Assembly (NCBI RefSeq): GCF_025602895.1
Contig: NW_026516492.1
Location: forward strand, 1-31,206
Length of the DNA stretch: 31,206 bases
Direction: 5' to 3'
Source of the DNA: Polychytrium aggregatum
Taxonomy: Eukaryota > Chytridiomycota > Chytridiomycetes > Polychytriales
Below are positions 8,525-17,100 of the stretch, piece after piece. Below the pieces are notes generated by a model. It did no database searches, was not told the origin of the DNA, and saw nothing but the letters and a program-made list of their open reading frames with translations. Each line of letters starts with the position of its first letter. Positions within the stretch are counted from its first letter, which is position 1. Made by a program: the position numbers and the translations under genes.

Positions 8525-10100
8525 AGCGACGAACTCCGGACGTCGCCTTCGGCTTTGAGGGATAGCGAAGGTGGAAGTCAGCAACAAGATCAGTGGCGTG
8601 GGAAACATTGGCAGCGGGCTCCCAAGACCGGTCAGTCTCGGAATAGCCCTTCCACTGAACCAAGTACTGTAAGCGACCACGGAAGAGCCGAGAATCGAGA
8701 ACAGTCTCGACCTCAAACTCTTCCTGGGAGTTAACAAGAATGGGAGGTGGTTCTGGTTGGGTGAACTCGGGAACAATGTCCTTCGTTCGGGGTTCAAGGA
8801 GGGATACATGGAAAACGGGGTGAACTTTAAGTGTGGAAGGGAGTTTAAGCTCAAAGGCAACGGGGTTGATGCGGCGAAGAACTTTAAAGGGGCCAAGCTT
8901 TTTCTGGTCAAGCTTGTTGGAGGGACGAAGGGTGCGAATGTGGCGACGATCCAGAAAAACGAGGTCGCCAACGGAGATGTCGGGAGTGGGGAGACGGGAT
9001 TTGTTGGCCTGCACAGTGTAGGACTCTTGGGCAACCCGGAGGTTGGCCTTGAGATCCTCGAGAACGGTCTGAAGTCGGTCGACACGTTCTTCGGCAGAGG
9101 GCACAACAGAGGGATCACGAATGATAGAGGGATCGAAAATGGGGTGATGGCCATGGACTGCAAAGAAGGGAGTCATGCCAGTGGAGGTGTTTTCCGAGTT
9201 GTTGTAAGTGAACTCGGCAAGGGGAAGGTGAAGGGTCCAGTCGTCTTGCAGGTAATTGCAATGGATACGCAAATACTGCTCGATGACCTGGTTGAGAACC
9301 TCGGTCGAACCGTCGGTCTCGGGGTGGAAGGCAGAAGAAAGGGAAATCTTCGTCTTCAGAAGCTCATTGAAGCGCCTCCAGAAGGCCGAAGTAAACTGAG
9401 TTCCTCGGTCCGAAACAATAGACCGGGGACAACCATGCAAGCGGAAGATGTGGGAGAGGAAGAGTTCGGCGGTTTGCTCGCCTGTAACCGTCTTCGTGGT
9501 GGGCACAAAGTGTGCTTGTTTGGACAGGCGGTCCTTAACCACGAAGATCGAGTCAAAACCGTTCGAAGGTGGGAGATCCGTGATGAAGTCCATCGACAGG
9601 TCCCACCAACGTTCGGAAGGAACGGGGAGAGGGATGAAGTAAACCATAAGGGGAGTGACGGGACGGCTTGGCTCGCTGGCACGCTTCACAATTAGCAATG
9701 AAGCGACGCACAGACTTACGAAGCCGGGGCCAGTGAAAGTCCCGGGAGACGAGCTCAACGGTCTTGGCAAGACCAAAGTGACCAGCGGCAGCGGAGCAGT
9801 GACGTTGCTCAAACACTTTGAGCTGGAGCTCGGGGGAAGGGACAACGATCAGGTCTTTAAAGTAAAGGAGACCGTCACGGAAGGAGTAATCGCCATCAAG
9901 ACGTTTGGCGTTAAAGTCAGAAAGGAGGGAACAAGAAAGGGTGGCAGCTCGAATCTCGGAAAGAAAGTCGGGATTCGAGCCGATAACAGTGATGCTGTCG
10001 AGAGAAATAGACTCGAACAGCTGAAGGAAGTTGGTGGAGTGGAGGGAGTCACCAGGCTTTATCTCAAAGTCAGAACGGCGACTGAGAGCATCGGCTTTGG
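8523..10100 (-). pseudogene. Integrase and chromodomain of A2 polyprotein (one frameshift)
   Basis: The integrase inserts element cDNA into chromosomal DNA. The right part (frame 9553-10233) holds the H2C2 zinc finger: HCSAAAGH followed by CEAC. After an extra base near 9634 the frame changes to the one ending at 8523. That frame carries the catalytic core with D in MDFITD, D in VSDRGTQF and E in STEVLNQ; the last two are separated by 35 residues, a perfect DDx35E. A GPF/Y-like module (KLGPFKVLRR) follows. The end is a chromodomain at 8550-8723 containing YLVQWKGY and RSWEP, which in chromoviruses binds histone marks and steers integration. A3 has the same region without the frameshift. Confidence 0.9.
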
Positions 10101-10440
10101 TGTTGAGGACGACCAGGGCGGTGGTAAATGCGAAAAGCAAAGTCAGAAAGGAATTGGGCCCACCGGAACTGGCGGCGAGAAAGTTGAGAAGCGGCAGTGA
10201 ACCGGGTAAGGTTCTGATGATCAGAGAAAACAAGAGTGGGAATATCAGGGTCGGCAGCCATCAAGTAATGACGCCAGGCAGGTAAAGGAATCGACAATAG
10301 CGAGGAGCTCTTTGTCGTGAGTGTCATAATTCACCTCGGCGGGACGGAATTGCCGAGAGTGAAAAGCAACGGGGTGAAGAGCGCCGTCAGGGTCAAACTG
10401 AGAAAGGACGGCACCCAAGCAAAGTCAGAAGCATCGGGCT
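10101..10440 (-). pseudogene. RNase H domain of A2 polyprotein, frame-broken
   Basis: RNase H degrades the RNA strand of the cDNA hybrid. The domain starts at DASDF (near 10434; the preceding residues read EP where ET is usual), then loses a base directly after FAW. A later part reads [10 protein letters not shown] and [13 protein letters not shown], highly typical of Ty3/gypsy RNase H, in another frame (10070-10327). It breaks again after YHRPGR; the terminal [10 protein letters not shown] is in a third frame. At least three indels thus disrupt a domain of about 115 residues. Confidence 0.8.
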
Positions 10441-11400
10441 CGATGACAGCGGGTTTAGAGAAATCAAAGTATCGAAGAATAGGTGCGGAAGTGAATGAAA
10501 GTTTAAGAGAATCAAAAGCCTCTTGGGCCTCGGGAGACCAAGAGAAGGTGGAGGATTTGGTAGTGAGGGAAGTCAAAGGACGAGCAAGTGCGGAAAAGTC
10601 CTTGACGAAGCGGCGGTAAAAGTTTGCGAAACCAATAAAGACTTGGATATCGCGAGCAGAAGAGGGAACAGGCCAAAGGGAAACGGCCTCGACCTTGGCA
10701 GGGTCCATTTTGATGCCATCGGCAGAAATGATCATGCCGAGAAAGTCAACTTCAGAAAGGTCAAAAGAACACTTGGCCGGATTGACCTTAAGGGAGTGTT
10801 CACGAAGGCGAGAGAGAACAAGCTTAACATGCTCCTCATGCTCCTGGGGATCTTTTGAGAAGATCAGGATGTCGTCAAGATAAATGACAACACAGACACC
10901 AAGGAGGTCCGAGAAGATGTCGTTCATAAAAAACTGAAAAGCAGCGGGGGCATTCGAAAGACCAAAGGGGATAACATTGTACTCGTAAGAGCCAGATTTG
11001 CAAACAAAAGCAGTCTTCCACTCATCGCCCTTCTTGACACGAACCAAGTGGTAAGCATCAGGAAGGTCGAGGTGTGAGAAGACGCGGGCAGAAGAAAGTT
11101 TATCCAGAAGATCCTGGAAGAGGGGAAGATGGGTAGCGGTTCTTCTTCGTGATGGCATTGAGGCCTCGGTAGTCGACGCAAAGGCGAAGACCACCATTGG
11201 GCTTCTTCACGAAGAAGCAGGGAGCACCAACGGGAGAAGAGGATTTGGAGATCCAACCACGTGCGAGGGCGTTGGTCAGATACTCCGAAAGAGCAGATTC
11301 CTCGGCCGGGGACAAAGGATAGACTTTCCCCGGCTTTGGCAAACGAGGTTCCTTTCCATCCTCGGTCCGTACAAACTCAATAGACAAGTCATACGGACGG
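10441..11400 (-). pseudogene. Reverse transcriptase of A2 polyprotein, frame-broken
   Basis: This encodes the RNA-dependent DNA polymerase of the element. The N-terminal part (frame 11100-11510) reads [19 protein letters not shown] and [20 protein letters not shown], the conserved entry to RT. An insertion near 11135 shifts the frame. The main part (frame 10331-11197) holds motif A (HLDLPDAYH), motif B (IPFGLSNAPAAFQ), the catalytic YLDD at 10871-10882 followed by ILIFS, and the thumb/connection (LGMIISADGIKMDP, FANFYRRFVKDFS). Another extra base near 11400 separates RT from the protease linker. Catalytic residues are present, so decay is by indels rather than by loss of the active site. Confidence 0.92.
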
Positions 11401-12290
11401 ATGAGGAGGCAAGGAAGAAGGAGGGTCAGACTTGAGGCTGAAAACGTCGCCAAACTCATTGTATTTGAGCGGGACACCTCGAGAGTCAACAGGGGTGCCA
11501 GACTCGGCATACACCTTCGTCGTGAGCACGGACCTTATCGACACCGTAGGATACGTCTCCGGCGAAGGAGGACGGATATCCATTTGGGCAGCGAAAATGT
11601 CGAGCTTGTCTTCCCGTGCAAGACGGAGAAGACTCGCCGCATTAACGAGCTCAATGTCGGGCGAAGATAAAGCCGTTGGCTCTTCAGAAAGCGAAGCAGA
11701 GTCAAGGCGGGAAGAAAGGGAAGGCGAAGTGCCAAAGGAGGGAACCGGTGTAAGGGAAGGACCGGAGGGAGGAGTCAAAGGCGAAGTGCCCGAAGGGGGA
11801 GGCGAATAGCCGGAAGGGGACGAAGTGTCCAAGGAGGAAGCAGAGACATCCGCGAGGATGTGTCCATCAGCAAGGCAAGAGGGATCGGAGAACGAAAGGG
11901 AGAGGGACTTCCAATTGACAACTGGATTATGCAAGCGCATCCAGGGAAGACCAAGAGTGATGGGAGTGGTGGAGAGTCGAGTCACAAGAAAAGAAATCGA
12001 CTCGGTGTGGGAACCAATGGTCAACGTCACAGGAACGGTTTGGAAACGAATGAAACCGGCCGAAGAACCATCAGCAAGGGAAACGGAGTAGGGAGTAGAA
12101 AGAGGGATAAGAGAGAGTTTATGGAGATCCGCAAAGGCAGGATCAATGAGGGCAAGAGCGGTGACATCCATCATCAATAAAGACAGAAAGGGAGATGGAG
12201 ACCGGGCCAGAAAGACTCATGACGACAAGGGTGGCCGGAAGAAGAAGCTTATCGTCCGATAATGACGAGTCAGAGGGGGAAGATGTTCGT
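11401..12290 (-). pseudogene. Retropepsin-like protease and linker of A2, frame-broken
   Basis: The frame 11389-12177 carries the protease body (ALALIDPAFADLH, then ITLGLPWMRLHNPVVNW), followed by a Ser/Pro-rich linker of about 140 residues and a segment ([10 protein letters not shown]) that normally leads into RT. The active-site IDDG lies just outside this frame at 12167-12178, because A2 has one extra base near 12163 compared with A1. Upstream of IDDG the frame continues open into the end of gag (CPQPSSTSQVSEVV), which supports a single Gag-Pol polyprotein in the ancestor. As in A1, the active site has Asp where Ser/Thr is usual. Confidence 0.78.
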
Positions 12291-12312
12291 ATCGCCGAAC
12301 AGACCACCTCGC

Positions 12313-13267
12313 TTACTTGCGAGGTGCTGCTCGGCTGTGGGCATTTCCCGAGTTCCGTTTGACCAGAACCGGGCACTGCTGAACATCGCGACTGCCGGGA
12401 CAAGACTTTTCCCCGCAGTACAGGCAGAGACCCTGCTCACGACGTCGCTTTTTCTCGACGTCGGAGAGCTTAGCAGGGCGGACCGAGACAGAGTCAAGGT
12501 CCATGGGAGTGGGTGCAGAAGAGGAGGAAGAAGAAACATGCGCGGGAGAATGGTGGTGATGGGGAGCAGAGCGAGAAGAAGGAGGAGGAGGTTGGGAACG
12601 GGAGGAGATCTTGAGACGATGGAGGGCATCGTCGTACTCGACCGCTGCCTTGATCAACTCAGGCAGGGAAGCGGGAGCGGGGCGGAGACCGATGAGGTGG
12701 AACTTGACCTCAGACTTCAAACCCTCCTTGAAGAAGTGCATCTTGGTGGGTTCATCAGTCTGGACGCGGGCGGCGAGCTGGACGAAGCGGGTGGCGAAGG
12801 CTTGGCAGGACTTGAGCTGGACCAAGCGCTTGAGGTCGTTCAAGGCCTTATCTTGCGAGGAGGCCGTGTCCTCACCGAAGGTCGACTTGAGGGCAACTTC
12901 AAAATCCGCGAAGGAAGCCGGGAAGCGGTTGGCCATGTAGAAGGCGGCCTCGTACCACTTGAAGGCTTCACCGCGGAGGAAGGAGGTGGCGTACAGGACC
13001 TTCTGGCGCTCGGGCGCGAAGAAGGCAGGATCGGCGAGGAAAACCAGGTGGCACTGGGCGAGGAAGGCCGTCGTTTCATCGCGGGAACCTAGGAACTCCT
13101 TGGGCTTGTTGACCTGGTAGACCTGGCGGGGAGCGGCGGCGGGAGCTTGCAGATCTTGGATCTGACGATGGAGAGCAGCGTTCTGGGTCATGAGGGCGTT
13201 CATACGCTCCTCCATGCGCGCCAGATACGCAGTTGAGATCTGCAGGGGGTGCAGCAGGCTCAGCCAT
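12313..13267 (-). pseudogene. gag of A2 (frameshifted near its start and end)
   Basis: This is the equivalent of the A1 Gag: ATG at 13267 (MAEPAAPP), coiled coil, Gag fold, then the cysteine cluster CLYCGEKSC. An extra base at about 13231 breaks the frame some 12 codons after the start; it reopens at MEERMNAL (13215) and runs to 12313. A base missing near 12343 relative to A1 shifts the C-terminus to a short tail (NAHSRAAPRK) and uncouples Gag from protease. The capsid region in between agrees with A1 almost residue for residue. Confidence 0.88.
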
Positions 13268-13324
13268 CGGATCGACGAGGGAAAGAGAGGCGAAAGAAGA
13301 AGAAAGGCCGGGAAGCCAAGAGGG

Positions 13325-13336
13325 AGCGTTCAAAAT
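13325..13336 (-). promoter_or_regulatory. Self-complementary primer-binding site of A2
   Basis: The minus strand reads ATTTTGAACGCT two bases after the 5' LTR. The same 12 bases occur on the plus strand of the LTR at 13534-13545, so the element transcript contains both a sequence and its perfect complement. By chance a 12-base match within a 791-base LTR would occur about once in 20,000 cases (equal base frequencies assumed). It is present in A1 as well. Confidence 0.78.
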
Positions 13337-13503
13337 GATGTTAGAGTCCAAAGGGGACTCAACGGCAAAAGAAGAAGTGAGCTCGAAGTGAGCTCAGGGA
13401 AGCAAGGGTAGAGTCCGAAGTGGACTCGGAGAGGGAGCGAGGGAAGCAAAGATCCGTTCAAGATAAGACTTGTCTCGAAATGAGACGTGAGGAACACTCA
13501 GAG

Positions 13504-13526
13504 AATAAAGTAGAAGGCACTTTATT
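13504..13526. promoter_or_regulatory. Hairpin with AATAAA on both strands in A2 5' LTR
   Basis: AATAAAG and CTTTATT form a 7-bp inverted repeat with a 9-base loop, giving a poly(A)-type hexamer on each strand. The minus-strand copy lies about 20-25 bases downstream of the presumed transcript start, a plausible place for the R-region signal. It is conserved in all four LTR copies. Confidence 0.55.
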
Positions 13527-13576
13527 TAGTCCTATTTTGAACGCTAAGGTTCGACTACACATCGCGGGGGTCAGGC

Positions 13577-13584
13577 TATTTATA
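13577..13584 (-). promoter_or_regulatory. TATA box in 5' LTR of A2
   Basis: The minus strand reads TATAAATA, 39 bases before the PBS-complementary segment. It is the likely core promoter of A2. Confidence 0.7.
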
Positions 13585-14129
13585 GACAAGTCCGGACTTG
13601 GCAGCGAAGGGCGGCCAAGGGAGGGAAAAGTGGGCGATCGAGCAGGGCGAAGGGGGCGATGCACGAACGAGGGCCGAGAAGGACCACCGAGACAGGCAGA
13701 GAACCAAAGCGAGAGAGGCGCAAGCAAAAGCGAAGCACCTGGCAGGAGAAACGTGCAAAGGCGAAGCAATGTGACTCAACGTCCAAGAAGCGGATTGGTC
13801 AAGTATAAGGTTGGGGCAAATGCATGCGAGATGAACAAGAGATCGGGGCGGTCAGGCAGGTCATGAGTCACCGGTGGGGGGACACATGACCGGCAGCCGA
13901 ATTGCAACCAATCGCAGCAAGGCGCGTGCACAAACAAACCGGCGCGTGCGAAGAAGACAAAGGAAGCGGAGCAGCGCGGGGAAAACGGAAGTGCGGAAGG
14001 AGCGGAAATGACAGGCAAAAGGCGGAAAATCGGAGGGGAACTGCAAAGCTACACACAAACAAACAGAAAGGCAAAAGAACAGCCAAGTGTGCAGTCAAAG
14101 TGGAGAACAAGCAGAAGCTATCCCTAACA

Positions 14130-14135
14130 CCAAAC
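14130..14135 (+). other. Right target-site duplication of A2 (CCAAAC)
   Basis: It matches 7712-7717. Six bases match here, whereas the A1 flank starts one base later (CAAAC). Either the stagger is six bases, or it is five with one extra C. Confidence 0.85.
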
Positions 14136-17100
14136 ATATAGGCACCGAGGTCACAGGGAGGTCACAGGGAGGTCACAGCCTACATAAAACAGCGTCGTCT
14201 GCTACCATGACTTGGACTTGGACACAGAGGAAGCGCGCCTCAGCATACAGATCCCCATTGAAGATCAAACTGCTGTGATCTCATTATGGAATCTGTGATC
14301 TCGGCCCATCTTTTGGACCGCCCAGGCCTCTTCAATTTTAAAATTTCAAAATCCAGCCAGGCATCCGGCTATGATCCACCCGTGATCCACCGCCCGTGAT
14401 CCACCCGTGATTCCAGCCTATGGCCAGAGGGTTTTTTAAAATTTTAAAATTCTAGAGCCAAACCCTGGTCCTCCAGGTCCAAAGGACTTCACAGATCACA
14501 GACCCACTGTAGAGTGAGCCAGATAGAACTGCCTGGATCATATAGAAACCGAGGTCACAGGGAGGTCACAGTGCCGATAGACCCCAGCCATTCGCCCGTG
14601 ATCCTCCCGTGATTCCAGCCTATGGCCAGAGGGTTTTTTTTTAAAATTTTAAAATTCTAGAGCCAAACCCTGGTCTCCAGGTCCAAAGGACTTCACAGAT
14701 CACAGATCCACTATAGAGTGGGCCCGATAGAACTGGCTGGGTGATATAGAATCCGAGGTCACAGCGAGATCACAGCGCCTATTCTATCTTAGCGATTCTT
14801 CGACTCTTCTGAGTACTACCGTCATCCTACACATCGCCTGTAGTATCCCCCCGTCACACACGTAGCACACGTAGCACACGTAGCACACGTATCACTGTTC
14901 CCACGCTTCTAGCGCGTATTCCCATCACTCGCCTGTTGCTGGAGTTCCCACAGTTCCCAGAGTACCCAGAGTACTCAAAGTATCCCCCGAAGTACCCAGA
15001 GTACTTCCCCAGCTACCCATGCTTCTGAACTGCCACTGGTACTGCCACAGGTCAGGTTTTAGCCTGAACCCAAGGCTCGAGTCTATACTGGAGCTCAGGC
15101 CTGGGTTAAGGCTAGGCTTTAGGGCTCAGGGTTTAGGCTGTTCCCAGACCTGCGCTCTTGTACCGCGCGTTCAGGCCTGGACTGGGGCTGGTGTTGGGGC
15201 AGTATATAGAGAGAACACTGCAAGAGCTGATGTCTATAGCCTTATCACGGCCCAGACCAAACCCTGACCAGACACCCATTACAGGCTGCAGCTTGACACT
15301 GAGCCTAAGAACCGGAGCCTAAAGCCTAGAGCCTAAAGCCTAAGTACCAAGGCCTAAAGCCCGTGGTCTCTGGCCTGGCCTGTGAGCAAGCCATGATATA
15401 TTCAATCCTATTCAATTGTAGCTGTTTCTGTACTATACCATTCTATACTATACCATTCTCTTCTCTTCTATACTATTCTATTCTCTTCTATTCTCTTCTA
15501 TTCTATTCTAATAGATCATACAATATAATAAAAGAGTATAGTAGTAGTATAGTAGTAGTATGGTAGTAGTAGTAGTAATAGTAGTAGTAGTAATAGTAGT
15601 AGAACATATACGGAGATAGAGGATACCATAGGAGAGACTGCAGCAGCTTGCCCTATACCCGCCCAAAGCCTCTATAGTAGACTCCACTGGCTTCAAACAC
15701 GAGCGTGATCGTGGATGCCGCGCACATTGGGTGACCCGTACGTGGCCAGTACGTGGCCAGTACGTGCCCATTGGTTGTGCCCACCACGCATTGTAAAAAG
15801 TACCCAAACATATAGGCACCGAGGTCACAGGGAGGTCACAGGGAGGTCACAGCCTACATAAAACAGCGTCGTCTGCTACCATGACTTGGACTTGGACACA
15901 GAGGAAGCGCGCCTCAGCATACAGATCCCCATTGAAGATCAAACTGCTGTGATCTCATTATGGAATCTGTGATCTCGGCCCATCTTTTGGACCGCCCAGG
16001 CCTCTTCAATTTTAAAATTTCAAAATCCAGCCAGGCATCCGGCTATGATCCACCCGTGATCCACCGCCCGTGATCCACCCGTGATTCCAGCCTATGGCCA
16101 GAGGGTTTTTTAAAATTTTAAAATTCTAGAGCCAAACCCTGGTCCTCCAGGTCCAAAGGACTTCACAGATCACAGACCCACTGTAGAGTGAGCCAGATAG
16201 AACTGCCTGGATCATATAGAAACCGAGGTCACAGGGAGGTCACAGTGCCGATAGACCCCAGCCATTCGCCCGTGATCCTCCCGTGATTCCAGCCTATGGC
16301 CAGAGGGTTTTTTTTTAAAATTTTAAAATTCTAGAGCCAAACCCTGGTCTCCAGGTCCAAAGGACTTCACAGATCACAGATCCACTATAGAGTGGGCCCG
16401 ATAGAACTGGCTGGGTGATATAGAATCCGAGGTCACAGCGAGATCACAGCGCCTATTCTATCTTAGCGATTCTTCGACTCTTCTGAGTACTACCGTCATC
16501 CTACACATCGCCTGTAGTATCCCCCCGTCACACACGTAGCACACGTAGCACACGTAGCACACGTATCACTGTTCCCACGCTTCTAGCGCGTATTCCCATC
16601 ACTCGCCTGTTGCTGGAGTTCCCACAGTTCCCAGAGTACCCAGAGTACTCAAAGTATCCCCCGAAGTACCCAGAGTACTTCCCCAGCTACCCATGCTTCT
16701 GAACTGCCACTGGTACTGCCACAGGTCAGGTTTTAGCCTGAACCCAAGGCTCGAGTCTATACTGGAGCTCAGGCCTGGGTTAAGGCTAGGCTTTAGGGCT
16801 CAGGGTTTAGGCTGTTCCCAGACCTGCGCTCTTGTACCGCGCGTTCAGGCCTGGACTGGGGCTGGTGTTGGGGCAGTATATAGAGAGAACACTGCAAGAG
16901 CTGATGTCTATAGCCTTATCACGGCCCAGACCAAACCCTGACCAGACACCCATTACAGGCTGCAGCTTGACACTGAGCCTAAGAACCGGAGCCTAAAGCC
17001 TAGAGCCTAAAGCCTAAGTACCAAGGCCTAAAGCCCGTGGTCTCTGGCCTGGCCTGTGAGCAAGCCATGATATATTCAATCCTATTCAATTGTAGCTGTT

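Larger units (their letters stand above)
7718..14129 (-). mobile_element. Complete Ty3/gypsy chromovirus copy A2 (6,412 bp)
   Basis: This is a full-length minus-strand LTR retrotransposon inserted in the satellite. From right to left it holds the 5' LTR, a self-complementary PBS, gag, protease, RT, RNase H, integrase with chromodomain, a polypurine tract and the 3' LTR. The order (integrase after RNase H, plus a chromodomain) identifies a chromovirus of the Metaviridae. The internal region is 4,828 bp and would encode a single polyprotein of about 1,580 residues if unbroken. At least seven small indels break it, so A2 should not be autonomous. The two LTRs differ by about six substitutions and two 1-bp indels by eye, so the insertion is not brand new. 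Confidence 0.96.
13339..14129 (-). repeat. 5' LTR of A2 (791 bp)
   Basis: It runs from TGTTAG to CTAACA. On the minus strand U3 would be about 14129-13546, with a TATA box at 13577-13584, the presumed transcript start near 13545 and an AATAAA at 13526-13521. This leaves a short R and a U5 ending at 13339. Confidence 0.96.

Noticed and set aside
8156..9163. Minus-strand frame of 335 codons, similar at 29189-30109
   Set aside because: It reads integrase in a wrong frame and continues through the polypurine tract into the LTR; the correct integrase frame overlaps it.
8757..9695. Plus-strand frame of 312 codons, with counterparts at 29703-30587 and 9655-10200
   Set aside because: Antisense shadow of the integrase/chromodomain region, which has clear catalytic motifs on the minus strand.
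13546..13560. tRNA B-box-like GGTTCGACTAC in the family-A LTR
   Set aside because: No matching A box or cloverleaf was found around it, and a TATA promoter and AATAAA explain the LTR better.
1900..14129. RIP (C-to-T hypermutation) as the cause of decay
   Set aside because: Differences between copies include many indels and changes in both directions; TA-rich RIP products are not evident.
1..14129. A1 and A2 as simple tandem duplicates of one insertion
   Set aside because: A1's LTR is closer to that of A3, which sits in an unrelated site, than to A2's. Not fully excluded, because gene conversion could give the same picture.
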